Of a DNA stretch of 64,000 bases, positions 19,947 through 29,484 are shown one piece after another (the stretch's first letter is position 1; each line of letters opens with the position of its first letter). Source of the DNA: GCA-003244245 sp035606945 (lineage in GTDB: Bacteria > Actinomycetota > Actinomycetes > Mycobacteriales > Pseudonocardiaceae); assembly GCA_035606945.1 (NCBI GenBank), contig DATNDR010000123.1, forward strand, positions 19,564 to 83,563. Reading direction: 5' to 3'. Made by a program: the position numbers and the translations under genes. The notes below the pieces were generated by a model, which was given only the letters and a program-made list of their open reading frames with translations, was not told the DNA's origin and did not search any database.

Positions 19947-20759
19947 GTGAGCCATGTGCTGACCCGGACAAGGCGCTCCCGATCTCCACTCCGGCGTCCT
20001 GATCCGGCGCGAACGGCGATCCGCGGAATCGGTGAGTTGCTGCTGACGGTAGGGCTGGTGGTCCTGCTGTTCGTGTTCTACGAGGCTTACTTCACCAACT
20101 GGTCGTCGGCCGAGAAGCAGCGCCAGGCCACCGCCAAGCTGGACGACATCTGGCACAACGGACGTGGCCTGGTGGATCGGCCGGTCAACGGCGCGGGTAT
20201 CGCCAAGCTGTACATCCCGGCGTTCGGGCCGGATTTCGTCTTCACCGTGCTGGAGGGCACCGACCCAGGCACCTTGGAAGCTGGCCCCGGCCATTACCTG
20301 GGCACTGCACCCCCCGGGGAAGTGGGCAACTTCGCGGTGGCCGGACACCGCGTGGGCAAGGGCTCGCCCTTCAACTCCGTGGATCAGCTGTCGTCCTGCG
20401 ACGCCATCGTCGTGGAGACCGCTGATCATTGGTACGTCTACCGGGTTCTGCCCCTTCAAAGCGAGTTGGCCGGGTGGTCGGCGGGAAAGGGAACGCAGCA
20501 GCAGTGCCGGGGTGTCGAACCACTACCGGGGCGCTACACCAACGTGGTGGGTAAGGCGGTCGTGCTGCCGTCGCAGGTCGAAGTGATCGCTCCGGTACCG
20601 GGTCACCCCGGTCGGGCGCCCTCGAGCCGGCTGATCACTCTCACGACGTGTCATCCGCAGTTCTCCGCCAGTCACCGACTCGTCGTGCACGGCGTCCTGG
20701 TTGCGTCGTACCGCAAGGTCGAGGGGCAACGTCCCGCCGAGCTCACCGCAGCCGCCTGA
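19947..20759 (+). CDS. srtE: Class E sortase
   Basis: This 270-residue protein has an N-terminal membrane anchor (GELLLTVGLVVLLFVFYEAYF). The sortase domain has the catalytic His in VAGHRVG, the catalytic Cys in LITLTTCHPQF and a downstream Arg (SASHRLVVHG or VASYRK). Class E enzymes of high-GC bacteria recognise LAxTG. The LAETG protein at 15102-16556 is a natural substrate. Ribosome site gtgaggagg lies upstream of the start. Confidence 0.93.
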   Translation: MSHVLTRTRRSRSPLRRPDPARTAIRGIGELLLTVGLVVLLFVFYEAYFTNWSSAEKQRQATAKLDDIWHNGRGLVDRPVNGAGIAKLYIPAFGPDFVFTVLEGTDPGTLEAGPGHYLGTAPPGEVGNFAVAGHRVGKGSPFNSVDQLSSCDAIVVETADHWYVYRVLPLQSELAGWSAGKGTQQQCRGVEPLPGRYTNVVGKAVVLPSQVEVIAPVPGHPGRAPSSRLITLTTCHPQFSASHRLVVHGVLVASYRKVEGQRPAELTAAA

Positions 20760-20769
20760 GGAGGTTCAT

Positions 20770-20928
20770 GTGTACAGCTGGATTTGGCGGCACCTGCCCG
20801 GCTTGCCGGCGGTCAAGGCTCTGCAGGCACTGGTCCTGGTCGCGGCGGTGGTGGCACTGCTGTTGTTCGTGGTGTTCCCGTGGGCTGAGCCCCGGCTGCC
20901 GTTCAATGACGTGACAGCGGGATCGTGA
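20770..20928 (+). CDS. Small membrane protein downstream of the sortase
   Basis: A GTG at 20770 lies 5-6 bases after ggagg, ten bases past the sortase stop, and codes for 52 residues. There is one membrane helix (LQALVLVAAVVALLLFVVF) followed by PWAEPRLPFNDV. Short proteins of this form occur in this position in related actinobacteria. It is probably co-transcribed with the sortase gene and may help it. The function is not known. Confidence 0.65.
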   Translation: MYSWIWRHLPGLPAVKALQALVLVAAVVALLLFVVFPWAEPRLPFNDVTAGS

Positions 20929-20981
20929 CAGCGGGATCGTGAGGCGGCGCCGTGGTAGCGGGGCCAGCTACCCTGGCTGCC

Positions 20982-21626
20982 GTGCGCATTCTGGTGATCG
21001 ATAACTACGATAGTTTCGTCTACAACCTCGTGCAGTATCTGGCGCAGCTGGGCGCCGAGTGCGTGGTGCGGCGCAACGATGCGGTGCAGCCCGGTGACAT
21101 CGCGGCCGCGGACGGGGTGCTGATCAGTCCCGGTCCCGGTACGCCGGAGCGCGCCGGCGCGAGCATGGACGTCGTCCGCGACTGTGCTGAGCGCGGCCGT
21201 GCGTTGCTCGGCGTGTGCCTCGGCCACCAGGCGATCGGGGCGGTCTGGGGAGCCACCGTGGCACGCGCTCCGGAGCTGCTGCACGGCAAGACTTCTGAGG
21301 TGCACCACAACGGCGCTGCGGTGCTCGCCGGATTGCCGCAGCCGTTCATCGCCACCCGCTATCACTCGCTGACCGTGCTGCCCGAGACCATCCCCGACGA
21401 GCTCGAGGTCACCGGTCGTACCGCGTCGGGGATTGTGATGGCGATGCGGCACCGCGAGCTGCCGGTGCATGGGGTGCAGTTCCACCCGGAGTCGGTACTC
21501 ACCGACGGCGGGCACCGGCTGCTGGCAAACTGGCTGCGGATCGCGGGCGCCGAGGTGGACGGGTCGCGGGTACTCGAGCTCGAGACCGGCATGCGCAAGC
21601 TCGCCTCCGCCGCCCTAGTGCGCTGA
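20982..21626 (+). CDS. Glutamine amidotransferase of anthranilate or aminodeoxychorismate synthase
   Basis: The GTG at 20982 begins RILVIDNYDSFVYNLVQYL, the standard N-terminus; an upstream GTG adds ten unsupported residues. It is a class I amidotransferase: the catalytic Cys is in LLGVCLGHQAIG and the His/Glu in VQFHPES. LISPGPGTPERAG is the family oxyanion strand. TrpG and PabA cannot be separated from sequence, and no trpE or pabB lies next to it. In mycobacteria the equivalent gene next to pknB is called trpG. It is convergent with pknB, nine bases apart. Confidence 0.92.
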   Translation: MRILVIDNYDSFVYNLVQYLAQLGAECVVRRNDAVQPGDIAAADGVLISPGPGTPERAGASMDVVRDCAERGRALLGVCLGHQAIGAVWGATVARAPELLHGKTSEVHHNGAAVLAGLPQPFIATRYHSLTVLPETIPDELEVTGRTASGIVMAMRHRELPVHGVQFHPESVLTDGGHRLLANWLRIAGAEVDGSRVLELETGMRKLASAALVR

Positions 21627-21635
21627 CCCACACGG

Positions 21636-23582
21636 TCAGCCGCCGCCGAACCCGGGGGTTTCGAAGATCGGGCTGCTGGTGGTGGTGGTGCTGGTCGGGG
21701 TGTTGTCCCGACCGATGGTGACGGTGATGGTCTGGTCACGGGTGAAGCCGGTGCCCGCCGGCACATCCTGCGCGACGATGAGGCCGACCTGAGTGGGATC
21801 GTTCACCTGCGTGAAGACCTCATGAAGGGTGCCGGTCCAACCCAGCCTTTGCAGGGTAGCCAGTGCCTGGGTCTCCGTGAGTCCATGCAGGTTGGGCATC
21901 TGGGCCTGGTTTCCTCGCGACACCGTGAGGGTCACCGTGCTACCGGCCTTGACGGTGGTGCCACCTGCCGGGTTCTGCTTGAGGACCTGACCACGCTGTA
22001 CCGCGGAGTCGACCTCCTGGATCTGCGCGGTGAGGTGGGCCACGGCGATGTTGCGCTGAGCTTGCTCGACGTTGGTACCCACGACGTCGGGCACGCCGAA
22101 GGTCTCCGGTGGCACCCCGACGGTGATCGTGACCGACTTGCCCTTGGCCAGCTTGCGGCCGGCAGGTGGGTCCTGGACCTGCACCCGGCCGACATCCTTG
22201 TCGTCCTGGACGACCTGCTGGCGCTGGTCCGGCGAGAGCACCAGGCCTACCTGCTGCAGTGAAGCCTGGGCCTGGGTGCGGTCGAGCCCCAGCAGGTTGG
22301 GTATCTCCACCTCGGCGGGGCCGGCGCCGATGTCCAGCCGGACCGTGGTGCCCTTCACCGCCTGTCCGGCCGGATTCATCGCCACCACCCGCTCAAGGTC
22401 CTGCGGGGTTGATTCGACGGGATGGCGCTCGGTCTGGAAACCGGCGGCGTTGAGCGCTTGCTCGGCTTGCGGCACTGGCTGGCCGACGACATTGGGCACC
22501 GGGATCGGTTTGGGTCCGCCGCCGAAGACGTCGGTGAACAGCAGCAGGATCATTCCGATGATGGCGGCGACCACCACCGTGGTAAGGACTCCGAGGCCGC
22601 GCCCGGACCGCCGCCCCTCGATCGGCCCACCGGCGGGCTCGGCGCGCCGCCGACCCGCTCGGGTGGCACGTATGGCCACGGTGGGGCCCGAGTCGAGCAT
22701 GAGATCGCGGTCGGCGTCGGTCATGACCACCGGCGCCAGTTGCCGTTGCCCCTTGAGCACGCGGACCAGATCCGAGCGCATCTCCGCAGCGGACTGGTAA
22801 CGGTTCGCCGGATTCTTGCTCATCGCCTTGAGCACCACCGCATCGAGTGCGGGGGATACGTCCGGGTTCTGGTGCGACGGGGGTGCGGGGTCTTCGCGAA
22901 CGTGCTGGTAGGCCACCGCGACGGGAGAATCGCCGGTGAACGGAGGTTCACCGGCGATCAGCTCGTAAAGCACGCATCCGGCGGCGTAGACGTCCGACCG
23001 GGCGTCCACCATCTCGCCACGGGCCTGCTCGGGGGACAGGTACTGGGCAGTACCGACCACCGCTGCGGTCTGGGTCACACCCTGCCCGTCGGCCAGTGCC
23101 CTGGCGATGCCGAAGTCCATTACCTTGACGGCGCCAGCATTATTGATCATGATATTGGCCGGCTTGACGTCCCGGTGGATGATGCCGTTGCGGTGGCTGA
23201 AGTCCAGGGCTGCACAGACGTCGGCCATCGTCTCCATCGCCCGCTCTTCGTCCAGCGGGCCCTCAGTCTTGACGATGTCGCGCAGGGTGCGGCCGTCGAC
23301 GAACTCCATCACGATATAGGGCAACGGGCCGTACTCCGACACCGTCTCGCCGGTGTCGTAGACCGCCACGATCGCCGGGTGATTCAGCGCGGCGGCGTTT
23401 TGTGCCTCACGGCGGAAGCGATGCTGGAACTGGGGATCCCGGGCGAGGTCGGCGCGCAGCACTTTGACGGCGACGTCGCGGCCGAGCCGGACATCGCGCC
23501 CGCGGTGTACCTCGGACATGCCGCCGTAGCCGAGCGTCTCGCCCAGCTCGTAGCGATCCGACAGTAACCGGGGAATGGTCAT
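21636..23582 (-). CDS. pknB: Ser/Thr protein kinase PknB with four PASTA repeats
   Basis: The ATG at 23582 begins TIPRLLSDRYELGETLGYGG, matching known PknB; a longer frame upstream is not supported. The 648-residue protein has a kinase domain (K in VAVKVLRAD, HRDVKPAN, DFGIARA, APE-equivalent SPEQARG) and a juxtamembrane Thr-rich linker. One membrane helix follows (VLTTVVVAAIIGMILLLFTDV). The outer part has four PASTA domains (PNVVGQPV, PNLLGLDR, PDVVGTNV, PNLHGLTE). It senses muropeptides or lipid II outside and phosphorylates division and wall enzymes inside. It is the last gene of the fhaB-pknB operon. Confidence 0.96.
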   Translation of the reverse strand: MTIPRLLSDRYELGETLGYGGMSEVHRGRDVRLGRDVAVKVLRADLARDPQFQHRFRREAQNAAALNHPAIVAVYDTGETVSEYGPLPYIVMEFVDGRTLRDIVKTEGPLDEERAMETMADVCAALDFSHRNGIIHRDVKPANIMINNAGAVKVMDFGIARALADGQGVTQTAAVVGTAQYLSPEQARGEMVDARSDVYAAGCVLYELIAGEPPFTGDSPVAVAYQHVREDPAPPSHQNPDVSPALDAVVLKAMSKNPANRYQSAAEMRSDLVRVLKGQRQLAPVVMTDADRDLMLDSGPTVAIRATRAGRRRAEPAGGPIEGRRSGRGLGVLTTVVVAAIIGMILLLFTDVFGGGPKPIPVPNVVGQPVPQAEQALNAAGFQTERHPVESTPQDLERVVAMNPAGQAVKGTTVRLDIGAGPAEVEIPNLLGLDRTQAQASLQQVGLVLSPDQRQQVVQDDKDVGRVQVQDPPAGRKLAKGKSVTITVGVPPETFGVPDVVGTNVEQAQRNIAVAHLTAQIQEVDSAVQRGQVLKQNPAGGTTVKAGSTVTLTVSRGNQAQMPNLHGLTETQALATLQRLGWTGTLHEVFTQVNDPTQVGLIVAQDVPAGTGFTRDQTITVTIGRDNTPTSTTTTSSPIFETPGFGGG

Positions 23583-23722
23583 TGCTGCGCCGTCCCGCTC
23601 GTCGTTTGAAACCCGCATGGTGTCCGAGTCCCTGGCCGTGGCCGTGTCGATGGCCGTGTCGGGGCCCAGGTCCGGGCCTATCATGCCCCCCTTCCGGCTG
23701 TCACCTGACAGGTGTCGACCGC

Positions 23723-25111
23723 TCACTTTCCCCTCCGGCAGGTCAGCTCGAGGGTCGATCCGCGGGCCACGAAACCGGTCAGCGGGTCGACGCCGATGAT
23801 CCGGCACTGCGAGCGCAGATCCGGATCGACCTGCTCGCCGTTGTCGTCGACGACTCGCGGTATCAGGCCACGGAACTTCGCGGCGACCACGGCGTCGCTT
23901 CCCGAGTGACCCCAGTAATCGGTCGGAATGATGAGCACCTCCGGGGGCGCGTCGTCGGAGTTATTCGACTCCGGGACAGGTTGCGCCTTCGTGAGTTCCT
24001 GCGCGTACGGATCTGGAATCGCCGGCGGCGCGGGGGCGCTGACGACCTCGGTACCACTTGCTGTCCCAGCGGGCACGGCCGGCGGCGTGGTCGGCGCATG
24101 CAACGCGTCGCGGGCCAGGTAGCCGCCGAGCACCAACACCAATGCGCCGAGCGCGGTGAGCGCGATCCGTCCAGATCGACGACCTTCGGCGTGGACCGGA
24201 CGCGGCAGCACGGCAGTCGGAGACGGGTGGTTGGTGACCGCCGGCGGAGCCGGCAGTCCAACCGTTGTCACGGGTGGCAGTCCCCGGCCGCCTCGCACCG
24301 CGGCGGCAGCTGCGGCGAACTCACCGCCGGTACGGTAGCGCCGGCACGGGTCCTTCACCAGCGCGGACTCGATCAGCGTCCGGGTTGTCGGGGGGACGTC
24401 CGCGGGAAGCGGCGGGGGTTGGTGATGGATGTGCATCATGGCGACGCTGACCGCGTTGTCGGCCGAGAACGGGCGGTGCCCCGCCAGGCACTCGTAGCCG
24501 ACCACTGCCAGCGAGTAGACGTCACCGGCCGGGCCGGTCTCGTTACCGGCAGCCCGCTCGGGAGCGATGTAGTGCGCGGTGCCCAGGACCATTCCGTTGC
24601 GCGTCATGGGGACGGCGTCGACCGCTTTGGCGATGCCGAAATCGGTGAGTTTCACCGTGCCGGCCGGCGTGATCAGAATGTTCGCCGGCTTGATATCGCG
24701 ATGCACCACACCGCGCTCGTGCGCCGCCTGCAGCGCACGGCCGGCCTGTTCCAGGATGTCGAGGGTGCGGTCGGCGCCCAGGCGGGTCTGCCGGGCCAGA
24801 ATCGCGTCCAGCGGTTCCCCGGCCACCAGCTCCATCACCAGGTAGGCCACGTTCGGGTCGTTTCCCGCCTCGCCGTAATCGTGTACCGCCGCGATTCCCG
24901 GATGGTTCAGCGCCGCGGTCATCCGGGCCTCGGCCTGGAATCGTTGCCGGAACTCGGCGTCGCCGGACAGCTCCGGCTTGAGCACCTTGACAGCGACCGG
25001 GCGGTCCAGCCGGGTGTCGTCAGCCTGCCACACCTCGCCCATCCCGCCGACGGCGATTCGCCGGCCCAGCCGGTACCGCCGCGCCAGCATCTGCCCGCTG
25101 CTCAATCCCAT
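23723..25111 (-). CDS. pknA: Ser/Thr protein kinase PknA
   Basis: The ATG at 25111 starts MGLSSGQMLARRYRLGRRI and gives 462 residues. Kinase motifs are GGMGEVW, VAVKVLK, HRDIKPANIL, DFGIAKA and APERAAG. A basic segment and one membrane helix (ALTALGALVLVLGGYLA) follow at about residue 325. The outer tail ends in a PASTA-like remnant (GVDPLTGFVARGSTLELTC), longer than the short tail of mycobacterial PknA. It works with PknB on growth and septation. Confidence 0.95.
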   Translation of the reverse strand: MGLSSGQMLARRYRLGRRIAVGGMGEVWQADDTRLDRPVAVKVLKPELSGDAEFRQRFQAEARMTAALNHPGIAAVHDYGEAGNDPNVAYLVMELVAGEPLDAILARQTRLGADRTLDILEQAGRALQAAHERGVVHRDIKPANILITPAGTVKLTDFGIAKAVDAVPMTRNGMVLGTAHYIAPERAAGNETGPAGDVYSLAVVGYECLAGHRPFSADNAVSVAMMHIHHQPPPLPADVPPTTRTLIESALVKDPCRRYRTGGEFAAAAAAVRGGRGLPPVTTVGLPAPPAVTNHPSPTAVLPRPVHAEGRRSGRIALTALGALVLVLGGYLARDALHAPTTPPAVPAGTASGTEVVSAPAPPAIPDPYAQELTKAQPVPESNNSDDAPPEVLIIPTDYWGHSGSDAVVAAKFRGLIPRVVDDNGEQVDPDLRSQCRIIGVDPLTGFVARGSTLELTCRRGK

Positions 25112-25193
25112 ATGGCCACCACATGGGGAATCGTCCGCGGCGTCGGAGTTGTTGCCGAGTTCGGCAACAATAAGGCGGTCAGCATCCCCGCCA

Positions 25194-26669
25194 TCAGTGG
25201 CCTCCTTGCAGGGCGGCACCGATGACGGCCCGCCCGATCGGTGCGGCCAGCGAACCGCCGGTTGCCTCGAGGTTGCGGTCTCCACCGTCCTCGACCACCA
25301 CCGCGATGGCTACCTGCGGATTATCGGCAGGGGCGAAAGCTACATACCAGCCGTGCGGCGGGGTGTTCTTGGGGTCGGCGCCGTGTTCCGCGGTGCCGGT
25401 CTTCGCGGCGATCGTGATCCCATTGATCTTGCCGTCGTTGCGGTAGCTGTTCTCGGCGGCGACCATCATGTCCCTGATCTGGGAGGCGGTGAACCGCGAC
25501 ATCGCGGTCCCGGCCTGCTCCGGCACGAAACTCTCCAGCACGGACAGGTCCGGAGCCAGCAGATTGCGCACCAGCTGGGGTTTCATCCGCACCCCGCCGT
25601 TGGCGATGGTGGCCGCGATCATCGCGTTCTGCAATGGGGTGAGCGCCACATCGCGCTGCCCGATGCCGGACTGCTGCAAGCTGGGGATGTCGGGAATGGC
25701 GCCCACCGTGGACGGGGCCACCGGGATGGGGATGGTGAGGTCCTGCTGCCCGATGCCGAAGGCTTGGGCCTGCTTGCGCAGTTGGTTCTCGCCGACGATG
25801 GTGGCCAGCTGGGCGAAGGCGGTGTTGCAGGAGCGGACCAGCGCCTGGGTCAGCGTGGCCGTAGCACCGCCACCGCAGGGTTGGTCGGCGAAGTTGTGCA
25901 GCAACGTGGTGGTGCCCTGCAGCTGCAACGCAGGCGCCGCCGTGAGCGGGGTATTCGGGGTCGCTCTCCCGGATTCCAGGGCGGCCGCGGTGACCACCAG
26001 CTTGAACGTCGACCCCGGCGGGTAGGTCGCGGCGACCGCACGGTTGGTCAGCGGGGAATGGCGTTTCGGTGCAGTGTCTTCGTTCCAGGCGGCTTCCTGC
26101 ACCGCGCCATCGTGTGACGACAGCCGGTTCGGGTCGTAGGACGGGGTGGAGACCATCGCCAGGATCTCGCCGGTGCTCGGCTTGATCGCCACCACTGCGC
26201 CGGTGTAGCCGCGTCGGGTCAGCCCGTCGTAGGCGGCCTTCTGGACCGCCGGGTTGATGGTGAGCCCGACGCTGCCCCCGCTGGGAGCCCGTCCGGTGAT
26301 CAGGTCGGAGATCCGCCGCACGAACAGCCGGCCGTCGGAGCCGTTGAGCACCGCGTCCATCGCGTTCTCTATGCCGCCTGCGCCGTAGCGCAGCGAGTAG
26401 TACCCGGTGACCGGCGCGTACAGCGGGCCGTTGAGGTAGGTGCGTAAGAACCGCAGCTGCCCACCGGTCTCCACCGAGTTGGCCACCGGCAGCCCGCCCG
26501 CGATGATCTGGCCACGCTGGCGGCTGTACTCGTCGAGCAGCACCCGCCGGTTTCGCGGGTCGGTGCGGTAATCCTCCGCGCTGACCACCTGGATGTAGGT
26601 GGCATTGGCCAGCAGCAGGACGATCATGCCGATGACGGCCAGCGCGACCCGGCGAAGCGGTGTGTTCAC
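25194..26669 (-). CDS. pbpA: Penicillin-binding protein PbpA (class B transpeptidase)
   Basis: This is a 491-residue class B PBP with an N-terminal membrane anchor (LAVIGMIVLLLANATYI). Active-site motifs are GSTFK (SxxK Ser), SCN (SxN) and KTGT (KTG). It cross-links peptidoglycan at the septum or pole and pairs with the RodA glycosyltransferase encoded just upstream. The start overlaps the rodA stop by 4 bases. In mycobacteria PbpA is phosphorylated by PknB. Confidence 0.96.
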   Translation of the reverse strand: MNTPLRRVALAVIGMIVLLLANATYIQVVSAEDYRTDPRNRRVLLDEYSRQRGQIIAGGLPVANSVETGGQLRFLRTYLNGPLYAPVTGYYSLRYGAGGIENAMDAVLNGSDGRLFVRRISDLITGRAPSGGSVGLTINPAVQKAAYDGLTRRGYTGAVVAIKPSTGEILAMVSTPSYDPNRLSSHDGAVQEAAWNEDTAPKRHSPLTNRAVAATYPPGSTFKLVVTAAALESGRATPNTPLTAAPALQLQGTTTLLHNFADQPCGGGATATLTQALVRSCNTAFAQLATIVGENQLRKQAQAFGIGQQDLTIPIPVAPSTVGAIPDIPSLQQSGIGQRDVALTPLQNAMIAATIANGGVRMKPQLVRNLLAPDLSVLESFVPEQAGTAMSRFTASQIRDMMVAAENSYRNDGKINGITIAAKTGTAEHGADPKNTPPHGWYVAFAPADNPQVAIAVVVEDGGDRNLEATGGSLAAPIGRAVIGAALQGGH

Positions 26670-28105
26670 GGGCGCTGCACCATCTCGGTGCGCGCCTCGG
26701 CGAGCGGGGCCACCGGCTTGCGCGGACCGGAGGGAATAGCCGGTGCTCGGGCCGCGTGGGAAATCCGTAGCAGCAGCGCGACCAGGATGTAGTTGGCCAG
26801 CAACGACGAGCCGCCGTAGGCGAGGAACGGCGCGGTGAGCCCGGTCAGCGGGATCAGCTTGGTCACCCCGCCGACCACGATGAACACCTCCAAGCCGATC
26901 GCGAAAGAAAGCCCCGCGGCCAGCAACTTGCCGAAGGTGTCCCGGACGGTCAGTCCGGCGCGCATGCCGCGCATCACGACCAGCAGGTAGGTGAACAGCA
27001 CCGCCGCCAACCCGACGAATCCCAGCTCCTCGCCGATGGCGGCGGTGATGAAGTCGGTGTGGGCTTCCGGCACCAGGTCGGGACGCCCGGCACCCAGTCC
27101 GGTACCGAACACCCCACCGGTGCCCAGTCCGAACAGCGACTGAGCCATCTGGTAACCGGCGCCGTCGTAATCGGAGAACGGGTTGATCCAGGCGGTGACC
27201 CGGCGTTGCACGTGCCGGAACAGCAGGTCCGAGACGACCGCGCCGCCCAGGAAGAAGATCAGCCCGATGACCAGCCAGGACGCTCGTTCGGTCGCGACGT
27301 AGATGAGCACCAGCACGATGCCGAAGAACAGCAGCGAGGTGCCCAGGTCCTTTTCCAGCACCAGTACGGCCAGGGACAGCCCCCAGGCCACCAGGAGCGG
27401 TGCGAGATCCCGGGCGCGGGGTAATTCCATGCCCAGCACGCTGCGACCCGCCGTGGTGAACAGATCCCGTTTGGTCACCAGGAACGCGGCGACGAAGATC
27501 ATGATCAGGATCTTCGCGAACTCACCCGGTTGGATGGTGAAGGCGCCGAAGCGCAGCCAGATCTTGGCGCCGTTGACCTCAGACAGAGCAGCAGGCAGTA
27601 ATCCAGGCAGAGCCAGTGCCGCCAGCCCGATCAGCCCGCAGGTGTAGCCGTAGCGGGCCAGCTGGCGGTGGTCGCGGACCACCGCCAGCACAGCCACGAA
27701 AAGCCCGAGGCCCAGCGCCGTCCAGGCGATCTGGTGGGGCAGGTTGCCAGCCGGGACCGGGCTTCCCACCGACGCAGCGGTGTTCTCGTCGGCCAGATCG
27801 AGCCGGTGAATGACCACCAGTCCCAACCCGTTGAGCAACGCGACGCAAGGCAGAATCAGCGGGTCGGCGTAGGGCGCCAGCCAGCGCACCGCCACGTGAG
27901 CGGCGCTGAACAGTGCGAGGTAGGCGGCCCCGTCGTAGAGCACCGACCGGGTCAGCCCCTGCGGCTGGTTGAGCTCCACCAGCACCAGCGCCGTGGTGAC
28001 CACGATGGTGGCGAAGGCCAGCATGACCAGTTCCAGGCCGCGCTTGGTGGGCGGCAACGCCCCGGGCTGGGCGCCCGCGTCCTGAGTGGCGACGGAGCTG
28101 ACCAT
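26666..28105 (-). CDS. rodA: SEDS-family peptidoglycan glycosyltransferase RodA
   Basis: This 479-residue protein has ten to twelve membrane helices. SEDS signatures include LEKDLGTSLLFFGI (Asp-containing loop), YQMAQSLFGLGTGG and FIAAAIGEELGF-like (FITAAIGEELGFVG). It polymerises lipid II and acts with PbpA. The start shares one base with the pstP stop (TGATG), so translation is coupled. Confidence 0.95.
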   Translation of the reverse strand: MVSSVATQDAGAQPGALPPTKRGLELVMLAFATIVVTTALVLVELNQPQGLTRSVLYDGAAYLALFSAAHVAVRWLAPYADPLILPCVALLNGLGLVVIHRLDLADENTAASVGSPVPAGNLPHQIAWTALGLGLFVAVLAVVRDHRQLARYGYTCGLIGLAALALPGLLPAALSEVNGAKIWLRFGAFTIQPGEFAKILIMIFVAAFLVTKRDLFTTAGRSVLGMELPRARDLAPLLVAWGLSLAVLVLEKDLGTSLLFFGIVLVLIYVATERASWLVIGLIFFLGGAVVSDLLFRHVQRRVTAWINPFSDYDGAGYQMAQSLFGLGTGGVFGTGLGAGRPDLVPEAHTDFITAAIGEELGFVGLAAVLFTYLLVVMRGMRAGLTVRDTFGKLLAAGLSFAIGLEVFIVVGGVTKLIPLTGLTAPFLAYGGSSLLANYILVALLLRISHAARAPAIPSGPRKPVAPLAEARTEMVQRP

Positions 28106-29484
28106 CAGCGCACCGTCCGGCAGTCCACCCCGGGCTCCGACGGTTGCTCGGGTAGCGGCGTACCAGTGGTCGTCGGTGCGGCCGAAGCGTTCGGATCCGC
28201 CGTGACGGAAGTCGGAGACTCGGCCGGACCGGTTCCCGTGCCGTTAGACGTGCACAAGGGGAGTAGGTCATTCGTGCGCAGCCGGCCGATGATCTCGCGA
28301 GCGCCGTCCAGTCCGGCGTTACTGATCATGCCACGACGCACGTTGGCGCGAGCGTACGGTTGCAGGTCGCGCAGGTACACCGCCTCACAGCCGCGGGCAT
28401 CCTCCCGGCAGCTGCCTTCGGCCCAGGAATGCAGCGGCAGCCCGAGAAAATCGCCGCGGACGCCCTGAAAGACCGCTACTTCACCGTTGTCGCCGGCCGC
28501 CACGTAATACTGACCGAGCACCAAGATCGAACCAATCGCGACGACGCCGGCCACCAGCGTGGCGAGCACCCCCAAGCCGATCAGGGTGCGCTTGCGCTTG
28601 CGTTGCAGCAGTTGCGGGTCGGGCGGCGCCGGCTCGACGCGCTGCGGCTGCACCGGGGCGGGACGTGGCAGCGTGGTCGTCGCCGCGCGGGAAGCAGCCG
28701 AGTCGGGCTGCGGCTGCTCGATACCGTCACCGGCCGCACCGGCGATGATGGGTGCGTCCTCGCCGTAGTCGACGTCCACCACGTCGGCCACGATGCAGGT
28801 GATGTTGTCCGGACCGCCGCCCCGCAGCGCCAGCTCGATGAGGCGGTCGATGCAGGTCTCCGGGTCGGGCATGGACAGGCCTTCGGCGATGGTCTCCGCG
28901 CTGACCACGTCGGACAGCCCGTCCGAGCACAGCAGGTAACGGTCCCCGGCGCGGGCCTCCCGCACGGTGAGCGAAGGCTCCACCTCGTGCCCGGTGAGCG
29001 CCTTGAGCAGCAGCGAGCGCTGCGGATGGTGGCTGGCCTCGTGACTGGAGATCCGGCCCTCGTCGATCAGCGACTGGACGAACGTGTCGTCCCGGGTGAT
29101 CTGGCTGAACACACCGTCGCGCAGCAGGTAGGCACGGGAATCCCCGACATGGGCCAGGCCGATCTTGTTGCCACCGAACAGAACCGCCGTGAGCGTGGTG
29201 CCCATGCCCTCGCGTTCCGGGTCCTCGCGGACCAGCTCGCTGATCGCGGCGTTACCCGCCAGCGTCGCCTCGTGCAGCTGGTCCAGCAGGTCGTTGCCGG
29301 GCTCGTCGTCATCCAGCGGGGCGAACGCCGCGATGACCGCTTTGGACGCCACCTCGCCAGCCGCATGCCCGCCCATCCCGTCGGCCAGCGCGAGCAGGCG
29401 AGGGCCCGCGTAGACCGCGTCCTCGTTGTTCTGCCGGACCAGGCCGCGGTCACTCTTGGCTGCATAGCGGAGGACCAGAGTCAT
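28105..29484 (-). CDS. pstP: PP2C-family Ser/Thr phosphatase PstP
   Basis: This is a 459-residue protein. The N-terminal 240 residues are a PP2C domain with metal ligands in RQNNEDAVY, LADGMGGHAAGEVAS, LCSDGLSDVV and GGGPDNITCIVADV. A Pro-rich linker, a membrane helix (LIGLGVLATLVAGVVAIGSILVL) and an outer domain with three to four Cys follow. It reverses the action of PknA and PknB. The start overlaps the fhaB stop by 4 bases. Confidence 0.95.
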   Translation of the reverse strand: MTLVLRYAAKSDRGLVRQNNEDAVYAGPRLLALADGMGGHAAGEVASKAVIAAFAPLDDDEPGNDLLDQLHEATLAGNAAISELVREDPEREGMGTTLTAVLFGGNKIGLAHVGDSRAYLLRDGVFSQITRDDTFVQSLIDEGRISSHEASHHPQRSLLLKALTGHEVEPSLTVREARAGDRYLLCSDGLSDVVSAETIAEGLSMPDPETCIDRLIELALRGGGPDNITCIVADVVDVDYGEDAPIIAGAAGDGIEQPQPDSAASRAATTTLPRPAPVQPQRVEPAPPDPQLLQRKRKRTLIGLGVLATLVAGVVAIGSILVLGQYYVAAGDNGEVAVFQGVRGDFLGLPLHSWAEGSCREDARGCEAVYLRDLQPYARANVRRGMISNAGLDGAREIIGRLRTNDLLPLCTSNGTGTGPAESPTSVTADPNASAAPTTTGTPLPEQPSEPGVDCRTVR

